Counted from the stretch's first letter, positions 14,827-23,951 are shown. The stretch is DNA of 62,390 bases from Anaerolineales bacterium (GCA_014860745.1 JACZJC010000014.1:1-62390), one strand, 5' to 3'. Notes: generated from the letters alone by a model not told the origin. A program made the numbers and translations.

Positions 14827-16122
14827 ATGCGCGCGGTAGACATCATCATCAAAAAACGCGATAAACAGGAATTAACACCCGAAGAGATCGGATTTTTCAT
14901 CCGCGGCTTTACGAATGGGGAAATTCCCGATTACCAGGCTTCCGCTTTTGCAATGGCGATCATGCTCAATGGCATGACGCCGGTCGAAACGACCGAACTT
15001 ACCCTTGCCATGGCGCATTCCGGCCAGGTCCTTGACTTGACCGGAATCGTGGATATTGCGGTGGATAAACATTCCTCCGGCGGTGTGGGTGATAAGACCA
15101 GCATCTCCGTTCTGCCGATGGTGGCAGCCTGTGGACTACCCGTTGGAAAAATGTCCGGGCGCGGGCTGGGATTCAGCGGCGGGACGCTCGATAAATTGGA
15201 ATCCATCCCCGGCTATCGCGTAGACCTCTCCACCGAAGAATTCAAGAAGCAATTAAAAGAAAAAGGCATTGTGCTGACCGGCCAATCGATGGACCTGGCA
15301 CCAGCAGATGGAAAAATGTACGCCCTGCGCGATGTGACCGGGACGGTTCCATCACTGCCATTGATCGCGTCGTCCATTATGTCAAAAAAGATTGCGGCTG
15401 GCGCACAAGCCATCGTGCTGGATGTAAAGATGGGTCTGGGCGCTTTCATGGAAACCCTGGAGGATGCCCGTGAGCTTGCCAACTTGATGGTTGATATTGG
15501 CCGTCTCGCGGGGCGTAAAACCGTAGCACTGCTTTCGGATATGAATCAGCCGCTCGGCGCGGCAGTGGGGAATGCGCTTGAAGTGATCGAAGCGATTGAT
15601 ACCCTGCGCGGCGGCGGGCCTGCGGATTTCCGTGAGCATTGCTTGCACGTCGCCTCGCATGTGCTGGTTATAGGTCAGCGCGCGAAGAATCTTGCAGAAG
15701 GCCGCACGATGGCGGAGAAATCCATTGCGGATGGGAGTGCGCTGGAAAAATTCCGTGTGCTGGTAGCCGCCCAGGGTGGGGATGTATCCTATGTGGATGA
15801 CGTCTCCAAATTCGAGCGGGCAAAATTTGTAGAAGTGGTGAATGCCCCTCGGAGCGGATTCATCTCACAGGTCCACGCAAGAGGCGTTGGCGAAGCCTCC
15901 GTGGCGCTGGGCGCCGGTCGGGCAAAGAAAAGCGATGCGGTGGATCACGCTGTCGGGTTTTTAATCCACAAAAAAGTGGGGGATAAGGTGCGGGAGGGCG
16001 AACAGTTATTCGAAGTCCATGCGAACGACCGGGCAAAATTGGATGAAGCCCGCACGGCTGTGCTCTCGGCGCACGAGTTCCGGGATGAATTTGTGCCGCC
16101 ATTGCCACTGTTTTACGAGTAA
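14827..16122 (+). CDS. pdp: pyrimidine-nucleoside phosphorylase
   Basis: Cleaves thymidine and uridine with phosphate to base and (deoxy)ribose-1-phosphate in pyrimidine salvage. 431 residues, full length. The family signature KHSSGGVGDKTS (about 81-92), SGRGLGFSGGTLDKLE and the C-terminal domain (LGAGRAKKSDAVD) are all present. It is distinguished from AnPRT by the C-terminal all-beta domain. A good ribosome-binding site (agaggag) lies 6 bases before the ATG. No deoC or cdd is adjacent. It could also be called thymidine phosphorylase (deoA); the length favours the Gram-positive-type Pdp. Confidence 0.93.
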   Translation: MRAVDIIIKKRDKQELTPEEIGFFIRGFTNGEIPDYQASAFAMAIMLNGMTPVETTELTLAMAHSGQVLDLTGIVDIAVDKHSSGGVGDKTSISVLPMVAACGLPVGKMSGRGLGFSGGTLDKLESIPGYRVDLSTEEFKKQLKEKGIVLTGQSMDLAPADGKMYALRDVTGTVPSLPLIASSIMSKKIAAGAQAIVLDVKMGLGAFMETLEDARELANLMVDIGRLAGRKTVALLSDMNQPLGAAVGNALEVIEAIDTLRGGGPADFREHCLHVASHVLVIGQRAKNLAEGRTMAEKSIADGSALEKFRVLVAAQGGDVSYVDDVSKFERAKFVEVVNAPRSGFISQVHARGVGEASVALGAGRAKKSDAVDHAVGFLIHKKVGDKVREGEQLFEVHANDRAKLDEARTAVLSAHEFRDEFVPPLPLFYE

Positions 16123-16136
16123 AATAGCGTATAGCC

Positions 16137-16165
16137 TTGCGAATTACTTAAGAATCAGGCATACT
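16137..16165 (+). promoter_or_regulatory. candidate promoter of the PDWL/TPR gene
   Basis: TTGCGA (16137-16142), a 17-base spacer and CATACT (16160-16165), 17 bases before the ATG at 16183. The -10 matches consensus at four of six bases. Confidence 0.4.
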
Positions 16166-16182
16166 TAATGCAGGAACAGATA

Positions 16183-19164
16183 ATGGCAAAAGTCTCTTTG
16201 AGAATTTACAATCGTGAAATCGAACGCCTTGTTGAACAGGCACATATAGATGAAGCTATTGCTCATTGTCATCATATCCTGAAAACTTTTCCAAAGCATC
16301 TTGAAACGTACCGCCATCTGGGTAAAGCCTACCTTGAGGCAAAGCGCTATGGCGAAGCGGTGGATATTTTTGGGCGTGTGCTGATGGCAGTGCCCGGAGA
16401 TTTTGTTGCGCACGTCGGCCTCAGCATCATTAATGATGAAGAAAATAAATTAGACGATGCCATCTGGCATATGGAGCGCGCGTTCGAGGCGCAGCCTTCC
16501 AACGCCGCCATTCAAGGCGAGTTGCAAAGGTTGTACGGCCGCCGCGATGGCATGGAGCCGCCCAAGATCCGCATGACGCGCGGCGCGCTTGCCCACATGT
16601 ATGTGCAGGGCGAGTTGTATCCGCAGGCCATTGCGGAAATTCGCGCGGTCCTGGCGCAGGACCCGCAGCGTTCCGACATGCAGTCGCTGCTGGCATATTC
16701 CTATTTCATGGCCGGGCAAAAATCGGATGCCTCCGATATTTGCGACCAACTGCTGAAACGTTATCCGTATTGTTACGACGCAAATCGTATCAAGGTTGAA
16801 TTATTGCCGGCCACGGCCGGTGCAACGGAAAGCACCCAGGTTTATCGGATGCGACTGGGCGAACTGGATCCCTATTCAAATTTTGTGAAGGGCTCAGTCT
16901 TTCAAACCCAGGAGGTTTCCGACGCCTCCGTAAATTTGGAACGGCACGAATACAACGGCGAACAGGTTCCAGCGGGGCAGGAATGGAGTTCGTCACTCGG
17001 CATCGAACTTGGAAGTTCCGCAGCAGGTATCGCTTCCACATTTGATGAACAACCCGATTGGTTAAAGTCAGCCGGACTTACATCCGAAACGCCTCCCTCC
17101 GCGCCGATGCCTGATTCTGCTTTCGAGAAGAAGGAAGAAATCCCGGACTTTCTCCGTGCCGCGGGTTGGGGAGAATCCAGCAAGCCGGAACAGCCTACAT
17201 CCATGTTCGATGAGGAACCTGCCGGTGAACCGCTCGTTCCCGCTGATTTGCCGGATTGGTTGAAAGGCCAGATGCCGGCTTCGGAAGATCGCGAACGCCC
17301 TACTGAGCCTCAACCCAGCGAAATGATGGGAACCACGGAAACCCCGGATTGGTTAAGCGGCCTTGACGGCAATGAACCCACCGGCTCAAGCGAATCCCCG
17401 CAAGCAGAATCTACAGCCACAGGCGATGTTCCAGATTGGTTAAGTGGACTTGGCCGCGACCAGAAAGAAAACGAGCCTCTGACCGTGCCGGATTGGTTAA
17501 GCACCCCAGATAGCTCACAGCCTGCCGCGGAACCTGCCAACCTACCCGACTGGTTGAGCGGGGATGAACCGAAAAGCAGTGCAACACCTTCTATAGAAAA
17601 TCTCGGCACATCCGCGCAGGAGCAGGATGATGCCGTCGCCTGGCTTGAATCACTGGCCGCCAAACACGGCGCAAAGCCGGAAGAACTTGTTACCGACCCG
17701 AACAAACGCAGCGAGACCCCTCCCGACTGGGTTTCACAGGCACAGTCTGCCAATCAACAGCCGGCAGCCCAGCAGCCGAATATTCAAGACCTTGGCGCGA
17801 CTTCACAGGAGCAGGATGACGCAGTGGCCTGGCTCGAATCGCTGGCCGCCAAACACGGCGCAAAGCCGGAGGAACTTGTCACCGACCCGAACAAACGCAG
17901 CGAAACCCCGCCTGAATGGGTACAGCAGGCCCAGTCCATCGGCGAAGCCCAATCTATTTCTTCAAGTGAAACTCCCGCTGAAAAGACCGAATGGGTTGAG
18001 GGCGCTCAAAATATCGGCGAACAATTTTTTGCTGAATTTGAAAGCGGATCCAAACCTGCGCCTGCAGCCGATGAAACCGGCATGTGGCTCCGCGACCTGG
18101 CCGAGAAAGAACCGCAGGAAGACCAGCCCCTTCAGCGCGGTGAAATTCCTGAATGGTTAAGCGACAGCCAGCAGCCTTCCGAAAAACAATCCACATCTGA
18201 TTTGCCTGATTGGTTGAGCGGTCTTGATAAAGAAACACCTGCTGAAAGCGGAGAGTACATAAGTCAGAACCTCTCCAATCAGGACCTCTCCGACTGGCTC
18301 AGCGGTTTGGATGACGAACCCGGCCTGGATATCGATCCTGAGCTTATCCGCGCCCCCGCGCGGCCGCCTCTTCCTGACAGTTTCGAAAAAACGATGACAC
18401 CTCAACCTACCCAAACAGATTTACCAGATTGGTTGGGCGGACTGGATTCCGAATCAAAAGCGGATGACAATGAATGGAAGCAATCCATCGAGCAGGAACC
18501 CGCCTCATTCCCGACTGGGGAACCTGTCTCTGCACAAGAAAGTCCCGTTACGCTGTCAGCGGATCTGCCCGACTGGCTAAAGGGTGTGGACGAGGAGGCT
18601 GCCGAAAGCGGTCAAGTTGACGAAGATACGCCGCCCTGGCTGCACCGCGAACAGTGGGAAGCGGAAACTCCTCAACAGCTTAGACCCACATCACCTTCCG
18701 ATTGGCATCCGCTCGAACCCAAACCCGCCACGACACAAAAGCAAACGCCAGACGCCCAATCACGACCACCTGTGTACATGCCTCCTCCGTCACAGACTCG
18801 CGCGCCATCAATCATGCAGAATCCCCCTCCACCGGAACCGAGTGAGAAGACCACCGTGGAGAAAAAGAAACCAGCCAGGCAGGCACGTCCACCCAAGGCA
18901 GAAGGGCAGTCCAACATCAATGTGTTGGGGCAGGCTAAGGGTGAGTTGGACCGAGGTGACATTCCCGCCGCATTGGACCATTATGGAAAGCTCATCAAAA
19001 AAGGCAAACATCTCGAAGAGACGATCCGCGACCTAACCGAGTCGATCTATCGTTACCCGGTCGAGGTTGGTATCTGGCAGACCTTGGGCGACGCCTACAT
19101 GCGTGCCAACCGTTTGAAGGAAGCGCTCGAAGCGTATAACAAAGCCGAAGAGTTAATTCGTTAA
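16183..19164 (+). CDS. large TPR protein with a disordered PDWL-repeat region
   Basis: 993 residues. Residues 1-200 contain TPR-like helices ([35 protein letters not shown]). Residues 285-880 are low-complexity, acidic and Pro/Ser/Glu-rich, and carry nine PDWL and one SDWL motif, often as [10 protein letters not shown], plus looser forms (PEWL, PPWL, MWLRDL). Two long direct repeats (DNA 17594-17720 and 17783-17910) contain [18 protein letters not shown] Lys/Pro-rich linker leads to two TPRs at the C-terminus. No signal peptide or membrane helix. ATG 16183 is favoured over ATG 16168 because aggaa precedes it. The regular aromatic motifs look like docking sites on a scaffold; function unknown. 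Confidence 0.85.
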   Translation: MAKVSLRIYNREIERLVEQAHIDEAIAHCHHILKTFPKHLETYRHLGKAYLEAKRYGEAVDIFGRVLMAVPGDFVAHVGLSIINDEENKLDDAIWHMERAFEAQPSNAAIQGELQRLYGRRDGMEPPKIRMTRGALAHMYVQGELYPQAIAEIRAVLAQDPQRSDMQSLLAYSYFMAGQKSDASDICDQLLKRYPYCYDANRIKVELLPATAGATESTQVYRMRLGELDPYSNFVKGSVFQTQEVSDASVNLERHEYNGEQVPAGQEWSSSLGIELGSSAAGIASTFDEQPDWLKSAGLTSETPPSAPMPDSAFEKKEEIPDFLRAAGWGESSKPEQPTSMFDEEPAGEPLVPADLPDWLKGQMPASEDRERPTEPQPSEMMGTTETPDWLSGLDGNEPTGSSESPQAESTATGDVPDWLSGLGRDQKENEPLTVPDWLSTPDSSQPAAEPANLPDWLSGDEPKSSATPSIENLGTSAQEQDDAVAWLESLAAKHGAKPEELVTDPNKRSETPPDWVSQAQSANQQPAAQQPNIQDLGATSQEQDDAVAWLESLAAKHGAKPEELVTDPNKRSETPPEWVQQAQSIGEAQSISSSETPAEKTEWVEGAQNIGEQFFAEFESGSKPAPAADETGMWLRDLAEKEPQEDQPLQRGEIPEWLSDSQQPSEKQSTSDLPDWLSGLDKETPAESGEYISQNLSNQDLSDWLSGLDDEPGLDIDPELIRAPARPPLPDSFEKTMTPQPTQTDLPDWLGGLDSESKADDNEWKQSIEQEPASFPTGEPVSAQESPVTLSADLPDWLKGVDEEAAESGQVDEDTPPWLHREQWEAETPQQLRPTSPSDWHPLEPKPATTQKQTPDAQSRPPVYMPPPSQTRAPSIMQNPPPPEPSEKTTVEKKKPARQARPPKAEGQSNINVLGQAKGELDRGDIPAALDHYGKLIKKGKHLEETIRDLTESIYRYPVEVGIWQTLGDAYMRANRLKEALEAYNKAEELIR

Positions 19165-19193
19165 TCACAGAGCGGGCAGCCCCCGCTCTGTGA
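19165..19193 (+). terminator. hairpin between the PDWL/TPR gene and ndk
   Basis: Stem tcacagagcggg (19165-19176) with cccgctctgtga (19182-19193), 12 bp, 5-base loop, but no U-run. Possibly a terminator, or a processing or attenuation stem 26 bases before the ndk start. Confidence 0.6.
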
Positions 19194-19219
19194 ATCCAGT
19201 TCATATTTTGGAGGAATTT

Positions 19220-19672
19220 GTGGAAAGAACGCTCGTACTTGTAAAACCTGATGGTGTGCAGCGCGGCTTGATCGGTGAAGTGATTGCGCGTTTTGAACGC
19301 CGCGGTCTCCGCCTGGTTGGCGCGAAATTCATTCAGGTCAGTCAGACATTGGCCGAAACCCATTATGCTGAACATAAAGGCAAACCTTTTTACGACGGCT
19401 TGATCTCATACATCACTTCTGCGCCAGTAATGGCGATGGTGTGGGAAGGACCCAATGCTGTGGCTGCTGTGCGCCAGACGGTTGGTTCTACAAAACCTGT
19501 TGAAGCCGCTCCCGGCACCATCCGCCATGATTTTGCCCTCGAAGTTGGCCGCAACCTCATCCATGCTTCGGACAAACCCGAGACCGGCGAACGCGAAGTT
19601 GCACTTTGGTTTAAAAAGGATGAACTTGTGGATTGGAAACGTGCGGTCGATGCATGGGTGTTTGAAAAATAA
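19220..19672 (+). CDS. ndk: nucleoside diphosphate kinase
   Basis: Moves the gamma-phosphate of ATP to nucleoside diphosphates through a phospho-histidine. 150 residues. The N-terminal [20 protein letters not shown] and the catalytic loop GTIRHDFA (His near 115), followed by NLIHASD and SxExA-like GEREVALWF, define the family. The start is GTG 19220, eight bases after ggagga; the frame extends further upstream but that part is not conserved. A 20-bp perfect inverted repeat ends the transcript. Confidence 0.96.
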   Translation: MERTLVLVKPDGVQRGLIGEVIARFERRGLRLVGAKFIQVSQTLAETHYAEHKGKPFYDGLISYITSAPVMAMVWEGPNAVAAVRQTVGSTKPVEAAPGTIRHDFALEVGRNLIHASDKPETGEREVALWFKKDELVDWKRAVDAWVFEK

Positions 19673-19696
19673 AGCGTTTGATTTGTAGATCATAAA

Positions 19697-19740
19697 TCGA
19701 AAAGTATCCCGCAGGCAAGCGCCTGCGGGATACTTTTCGA
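19697..19740. terminator. bidirectional-type terminator after ndk
   Basis: Perfect 20-bp inverted repeat: tcgaaaagtatcccgcaggc (19697-19716) and its complement (19721-19740), loop aagc. The A and T runs are in the stem ends. Confidence 0.8.
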
Positions 19741-19776
19741 TATGTAATTGGGTGATTAAAATTGTGTGAAAAGTTA

Positions 19777-19782
19777 TATAAT
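19777..19782 (+). promoter_or_regulatory. -10 element upstream of the lipoprotein gene
   Basis: Consensus TATAAT 54 bases before the ATG at 19836, in an AT-rich stretch just after the ndk terminator. No convincing -35 at 16-18 bases. Confidence 0.4.
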
Positions 19783-19835
19783 GAATTTGCAAGTTTGTGT
19801 CGTTTCTTCCCGGTTTTGATAAAGGAGAGCTGTTC

Positions 19836-20831
19836 ATGAAAAAATCGCGATGGTTTACGGCAGTATTGGTGCTTGTTTTGTTGGCGCTCGCATGCAGTGT
19901 CCCCGGCACTACCGGCACTGGTGATGGGATCGAAGAGACCAGGGTGGCGCTGGCCATTCAACAAACCAGCCTGGCCATGCAGCAAGCGGCGCTGACGCAA
20001 GGCAGTTCACAGCAATCCCAGCCCCTGCCAGCGGAGACCTATACGCCCTATCCAACCTACACAGCAATTGCGCCTGCTGCTCCTGCCGTTGGAGGGGTGG
20101 CTGCCACACCCACCATGGATATACGCGCCCGCATCAAAGCTTCCAATATCCTTATTTACGAGGATATTGTAGGGTATCCGGTCTTGATGCCCATGGTCGA
20201 TAGTACGATCAGTTCAATGGGCTTTTCGGGCGGCAGGATTGTGAATGCCGCCGACGGCCTGGGAACTTTCAAAGGACATGCAAATTCCGCCACCCCATGG
20301 GACTTGATGATCGTTGCAACTGAGGTCCGCTCGGGTTTCAGTGGCGAGATGTTCGAGATGATGTATGACCACATTGACGATGGCGGAGCGGTTGTCATCG
20401 AAATCTGGAATTTGGATGATATTGCCAGCGGCAAGATCTCTCCGATATTAAGCAGGTGCGGCGTCAAACTTTTCCGGGATTGGATACGCGAGTATAATTA
20501 TGATCCGTTCGATTATTCGATCTACTGGCTGGATAAATCGCACCCGCTGCTCACCACCCCGAACATTGTTCAAGCGCCATCTTATCCCTACCCGGTATGG
20601 TTTACGGATGCCGGTGACTTATTGGAATTGGGTTCCGGGGGAGACGCTGTGCTGGTTGGCGGTCTTCACGCCAACCGCAAATCGGATTACGGAGTGCTGG
20701 CTGTCTGCATGGGCGGGCGGATGGTGATTCAAACCTTTTCCTCCCATGATTATGAATGGGAGGACGTTCAGCCTTTATGGGTTAATTACATTACCTATAC
20801 CCTGACCAAGCATTATGAATACATCCCTTAA
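19836..20831 (+). CDS. secreted lipoprotein, unknown function
   Basis: 331 residues. The signal peptide ends in lipobox LALAC, then a Thr/Pro/Gln-rich linker (to about residue 100) and a globular domain that starts IRARIKASNILIYEDIVGYP. Segments such as WDLMIVATEV, DHIDDGGAVVIEIWN, LLELGSGGDAVLVGG and MGGRMVIQTFSSHDY suggest an alpha/beta fold of the glutamine-amidotransferase-like type, but no catalytic triad was identified. ATG 19836 has ggagag upstream; the longer frame from 19797 is rejected because it would bury the signal peptide. Monocistronic between two terminators. Confidence 0.8.
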   Translation: MKKSRWFTAVLVLVLLALACSVPGTTGTGDGIEETRVALAIQQTSLAMQQAALTQGSSQQSQPLPAETYTPYPTYTAIAPAAPAVGGVAATPTMDIRARIKASNILIYEDIVGYPVLMPMVDSTISSMGFSGGRIVNAADGLGTFKGHANSATPWDLMIVATEVRSGFSGEMFEMMYDHIDDGGAVVIEIWNLDDIASGKISPILSRCGVKLFRDWIREYNYDPFDYSIYWLDKSHPLLTTPNIVQAPSYPYPVWFTDAGDLLELGSGGDAVLVGGLHANRKSDYGVLAVCMGGRMVIQTFSSHDYEWEDVQPLWVNYITYTLTKHYEYIP

Positions 20832-20846
20832 ATTGACCAGGTGATT

Positions 20847-20885
20847 AAACAAATCCCACAGGCACTACGCCTGCGGGATTTGTTT
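20847..20885. terminator. bidirectional terminator between convergent genes
   Basis: Arms aaacaaatccc-a-caggc and gcctg-c-gggatttgttt pair over 16 bp with one mismatch; loop actac. Suits both the lipoprotein gene and rsfS. Confidence 0.8.
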
Positions 20886-20898
20886 GACCGGGGAACTT

Positions 20899-21243
20899 TC
20901 ATTGGACCCTTAAAAGTACTTTGCCATCCTCCCAAAGCTCTTCGAGCAGGTAGTAATCACGTTGGTCCGGCGAGAAGAGATGGACGATCACATCGCCGTA
21001 ATCCACGATCACCCAGCCGTCGCGGGCGAAGCCTTGTTTTTTGCCCTTTTTTCTATGCCTGGCGCGGATATCCTCGATGACGGATTTGGCAAGGGCGTCG
21101 ATCATGCGGTCGCTGGTGCCGGTGCAAATAATGAAATAATCGGTAAAGGAGACGATGTCTTTCAGGTCGATCAGGACGATATCCTCGCCCTTTTTATCTT
21201 CCAGGGAATTTACGATTTCGCGGGCAAGTTCGAGTGCGTTCAG
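20899..21243 (-). CDS. rsfS: ribosome silencing factor RsfS, probable CTG start
   Basis: Binds ribosomal protein uL14 and blocks subunit joining in starvation. 114 residues, the normal family size, only if translation starts at a CTG (21241-21243): the N-terminal ALELAREIVNSLEDKKGEDI and DLKDIVSFTDYFIICTGTSD are conserved, yet the first ATG in frame is codon 47. An in-frame stop sits two codons above the CTG, and gaggtga is correctly spaced before it. The C-terminal half has GWVIVDYGDVIVHLFSPDQRDYY. It lies 8 bases after thpR in the same direction. Automatic annotation would probably truncate or miss it. Confidence 0.85.
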   Translation of the reverse strand: MNALELAREIVNSLEDKKGEDIVLIDLKDIVSFTDYFIICTGTSDRMIDALAKSVIEDIRARHRKKGKKQGFARDGWVIVDYGDVIVHLFSPDQRDYYLLEELWEDGKVLLRVQ

Positions 21244-21251
21244 ATTTCACC

Positions 21252-21839
21252 TCAGTTGGATTTTTTTAATTGGGCGGAAAATAATTTTGTGTAGACCGAA
21301 CCGCTGGAATGCAGTTCGCTTTTGTACAGGTGGATGGTGTCTACTCTGGCGGAGCCTATCCTGCCAAGTTGGATTGAATCCAATGTTGCGCGGATCTTTT
21401 GAATATCCGCTTGTTCGATTTTCTGGCGGACGCGCCCAAGAGTAAGATGGGGGGAAAATGGGCGTTCTTCCATTTCATACCCCAGGCGGATTGTACCTGC
21501 TTCTATGTTCTTTTGCAGGGAGACGAGAGCTGCCGGGGCGTGGATTCCAGCCCAAAGAACCCGGGGCAGTTTCGAGTTTGGGAAGGAGCCGATGCCGCTG
21601 ATTTGCAGTTCGAATTGCGGGTGCGAGTCTGCTATTTGGATGAGGAGCTGCTTAATGAAATCCAGGTGCGAGGCGGCGGTGTTTCCGATGAATTTTAAGG
21701 TCAAATGCATGTTTTGTGTGGGGATCCAGCGGACGAGGTCGTCCCCCAGGGTTTGGCGCAGGCGGGCGGTTTGTTTTTCGAGCGCGTTTTGAAGCTGTTC
21801 CGGGAGTTCGATGGCAATGAAGGCGCGCAGCAAATTCAT
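21252..21839 (-). CDS. thpR: RNA 2',3'-cyclic phosphodiesterase ThpR (LigT family)
   Basis: 2H phosphoesterase that opens 2',3'-cyclic phosphates at RNA ends. 195 residues. Both HxTL motifs are seen: NMHLTLKF (His45) and SPHLTLGR (about 131). It begins LLRAFIAIELP, typical of the family. The start codon overlaps the stop of the receiver gene upstream by four bases (ATGA), so it is translationally coupled; rsfS follows after 8 bases. Confidence 0.92.
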   Translation of the reverse strand: MNLLRAFIAIELPEQLQNALEKQTARLRQTLGDDLVRWIPTQNMHLTLKFIGNTAASHLDFIKQLLIQIADSHPQFELQISGIGSFPNSKLPRVLWAGIHAPAALVSLQKNIEAGTIRLGYEMEERPFSPHLTLGRVRQKIEQADIQKIRATLDSIQLGRIGSARVDTIHLYKSELHSSGSVYTKLFSAQLKKSN

Positions 21840-22225
21840 GTGTTGTGGTTGTTTGACAAAACTTTTTCCACGGCCAGCTTGAGGTCCTGGAAGCCGACGG
21901 GTTTGGTAAGGTAGAGTGATGCGCCTGCTTCCAGGCCGGTTTTAATGTCGCCTGGCATGCTTTTGGCGGATACGACGATGACAGGGATCGAGGCTAATTC
22001 CGGTTCGCGGCGCATAAACCGCAGGACTTCCAGCCCGGAGATATCTGGCATCATGATGTCGAGAAGGATAAGGTCGGGTTTTATCTGTGAGATCATTGGA
22101 ATGGCAGGCGCGCTGGAGAACATTTTTATTACATGGAAGCCGTTGATGCGCATCATTTCCGCAAAAAGTTCGGCGGCGTCGATTTCATCTTCGATGATCA
22201 TGACAGTTTTTTGTGTGGAAGTCAT
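21836..22225 (-). CDS. stand-alone response regulator receiver
   Basis: 129 residues, one receiver domain. Acidic pocket IIEDE, phospho-Asp in LILLDIMMPDISG (about 56), Ser/Thr switch in VIVVSAKS, Lys in LYLTKPVG. No output domain. It is the first gene of an operon with thpR and rsfS, an unusual link between phospho-signalling and RNA/ribosome factors. No kinase lies next to it. Confidence 0.92.
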   Translation of the reverse strand: MTSTQKTVMIIEDEIDAAELFAEMMRINGFHVIKMFSSAPAIPMISQIKPDLILLDIMMPDISGLEVLRFMRREPELASIPVIVVSAKSMPGDIKTGLEAGASLYLTKPVGFQDLKLAVEKVLSNNHNT

Positions 22226-22243
22226 TCGATTTTCCTCGTTCCT

Positions 22244-22272
22244 AAAATAGCATAAAGCAGATGAATTGGCAA
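22244..22272 (-). promoter_or_regulatory. promoter of the receiver-thpR-rsfS operon
   Basis: On the minus strand TTGCCA (22267-22272), a 17-base spacer and TATTTT (22244-22249). The -35 overlaps that of the divergent promoter for DUF1684. Confidence 0.5.
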
Positions 22273-22295
22273 GGGGTTCATGGTTTGGTTATGAT
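22266..22295 (+). promoter_or_regulatory. promoter of the DUF1684 gene
   Basis: TTGGCA (22266-22271), an 18-base spacer, TATGAT (22290-22295). Its -35 shares six bases with the opposite promoter. Confidence 0.5.
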
Positions 22296-22352
22296 TCCGT
22301 AAGAAATCGGATGATGTTCATATCTAATCAGAAAATACCCGATGGAGGCAGA

Positions 22353-22859
22353 ATGACAGAGTTGGATGCATTTCGCAAAGAGAAGGATGAATTTTTTGGC
22401 GGCCACCCGCAAAGCCCTTTAACGCCTGAACAGCGGAAGGATTTTCATGGGCTGCAGTATTTCCCCGAAAATGAGGGCTTGCGGCTTGATGTGAAGGTGG
22501 AAGAGTTTGAAAATAAGGAGCGTTTTGAAATGCAAACCTCGACCGGGGATGTTCAGAAGTACGAGAGGTTTGGAAAGTTCCATTTTGCGGTCGATGGGGA
22601 GGAGGTGGAATTGACCATTTACCAAAGCCAGCACGGGTTCTTCCTGCCGTTCGTTGATTCTCTGGCGGGAAGCGAAACCTATCCGGCTGGCCGGTACCTT
22701 GAACCGGAGCCATTAGCAGGCGGCCGCTTTCTGGTGGATTTCAATATCGCGTATAACCCTTATTGCGCTTATAACGAAATGTGGTCCTGTCCGATCACTC
22801 CGGCGGAGAACCGTCTGAAGGTGGCGATCCGCGCAGGGGAAAAGCTGTTCCACTCCTAA
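22353..22859 (+). CDS. DUF1684 family protein
   Basis: 168 residues. Family features: N-terminal FRKEKDEFF, HPQSPLTPEQR, GLQYFPEN, then two beta-rich halves ending in DFNIAYNPYCAYNEMWSCPI and ENRLKVAIRAGEK. The two cysteines and the NPYCAYN motif are hallmarks. Function is unknown; the protein is soluble with no signal peptide. ATG 22353 is chosen because ggagg lies 7 bases upstream and the family begins here. Followed directly by a terminator shared with the convergent anti-sigma gene. Confidence 0.9.
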   Translation: MTELDAFRKEKDEFFGGHPQSPLTPEQRKDFHGLQYFPENEGLRLDVKVEEFENKERFEMQTSTGDVQKYERFGKFHFAVDGEEVELTIYQSQHGFFLPFVDSLAGSETYPAGRYLEPEPLAGGRFLVDFNIAYNPYCAYNEMWSCPITPAENRLKVAIRAGEKLFHS

Positions 22860-22888
22860 AAAATGACGGGCTTTTGGCCCGTCATTTT
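22860..22888. terminator. bidirectional terminator
   Basis: Stem aaaatgacgggc (22860-22871) with gcccgtcatttt (22877-22888), loop ttttg. It overlaps the last codons of the anti-sigma gene on the other strand. Confidence 0.85.
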
Positions 22889-23178
22889 CCTTCTTCCTTT
22901 GTGTTTTCCAAAACCGTAAGAAGCGCCTCATATTCTTCGCAGCAGTCGTTACAAATATCAAGGTGATCTCGCAACAGGGGCATGATCCGGGCTGCGTCTT
23001 TTTTTTCCACTTCCCGTTCCACGAATTCATCCAGGTGCGCATATAACTCGCCGCAGGAGATTTCCTCGCTTTTAAGATGTTCGAGCACATGCAAAAACTT
23101 GATGATGACTTCGTCTTCAAGTTCCGGCTGCGGTTTATTTTTATTCATGGCGCTTTGGATGAGTTTATTGATTTTCAT
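22882..23178 (-). CDS. putative zinc-finger anti-sigma factor
   Basis: 98 residues, soluble. A zf-HC2-like motif H-x3-C-x2-C is at RDHLDICNDC with an extra Cys next to it (NDCCEEY); another Cys is in EEISCGELYAHLDEF, a region typical of ZAS-type anti-sigma domains. It lies 33 bases behind an ECF sigma gene in the same direction, the usual order of sigma and anti-sigma genes. Cys/His could make it redox- or zinc-responsive. There is no membrane helix, unlike many anti-sigma factors. Confidence 0.78.
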   Translation of the reverse strand: MKINKLIQSAMNKNKPQPELEDEVIIKFLHVLEHLKSEEISCGELYAHLDEFVEREVEKKDAARIMPLLRDHLDICNDCCEEYEALLTVLENTKEEGK

Positions 23179-23211
23179 GCTATTGCATTGACGGATGGAT
23201 TAATGACATTC

Positions 23212-23877
23212 TTACTTTTGTTCGAAGGCGGTTAAAAGGTCTTGCGGGGTGAGGTCTTCGAGAGCGAGCCGCCTTTTCAACCGCAGGCGGGCGTCGTGCA
23301 GGAGTTTGTAGAGCGCATTGCGGTTGGTCTTCATGCGTTTGGCGGCCTCTTCCATGGGAACATCCTGCAGGCCAAGCAGCATGAGCGCCTCCCGTTGTTT
23401 TGGAGTGAGTTCTTCTTCAAGGATGCGGCGAACGCGGACGAGCATGTCCGAACGTTCCGCCGAGGTTTCGGGAGATGCGTGAGGGTCAGCGAGCAGGCCG
23501 GGGGGTGGGGGAGCGTCTTCGTTTTCCGTCAACTCATCGAGGGATGCATCCCGCCAGCGTTTGCGGCGCAGTTCGGTCAGTGCGATCCGAATCGCGATCT
23601 TGTGAACCCAGGTGGTGAATAGGCTGCGGCCTTCGAAAGTGTCGAGCTGGTCGAGCACACGCAGGAGTGTTTCCTGTGTCACTTCTTCCACTAGGGGTTG
23701 GAAGAGAGGGTCGTCTGATGAAAGCCAGCGCGAAAGGGCATAGGGCAGGCCTTTCTGCACGATTTCACGCAGATCGGTTAGCGCTTCGCTGTGGTTTTCG
23801 CCGCTGTCCCGCAGGTCTGCCAGCCAGGTTTCGTTGGTCCGTCCACTCCGCTTTGCTTCGGGATGATAAGTCGTCAT
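23212..23877 (-). CDS. ECF-type RNA polymerase sigma factor
   Basis: 221 residues. Region 2 (about 40-105) has PLVEEVTQETLLRVLDQLDT and FTTWVHKIAIRIALTELRRK; region 4 (about 150-205) has LTPKQREALMLLGLQDVPME followed by a helix-turn-helix (EAAKRMKTNRNALYKLLHDA). An acidic Pro-rich linker joins them. It should direct polymerase to a stress regulon under control of the downstream zinc-finger protein. ATG 23877 is the only good start. Confidence 0.92.
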   Translation of the reverse strand: MTTYHPEAKRSGRTNETWLADLRDSGENHSEALTDLREIVQKGLPYALSRWLSSDDPLFQPLVEEVTQETLLRVLDQLDTFEGRSLFTTWVHKIAIRIALTELRRKRWRDASLDELTENEDAPPPPGLLADPHASPETSAERSDMLVRVRRILEEELTPKQREALMLLGLQDVPMEEAAKRMKTNRNALYKLLHDARLRLKRRLALEDLTPQDLLTAFEQK

Positions 23878-23951
23878 GATGGGCCTGATTATAAGAGAGA
23901 TTCAACAAGCAGGGTAAACTCTTATAAAATGTTGAGACTTTTTGATAGCCT

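Noticed and set aside
17594-17940. Possible CRISPR or satellite array from the long direct repeats
   Set aside because: The two repeat blocks are coding, about 190 bases apart, and only two; they belong to the PDWL protein.
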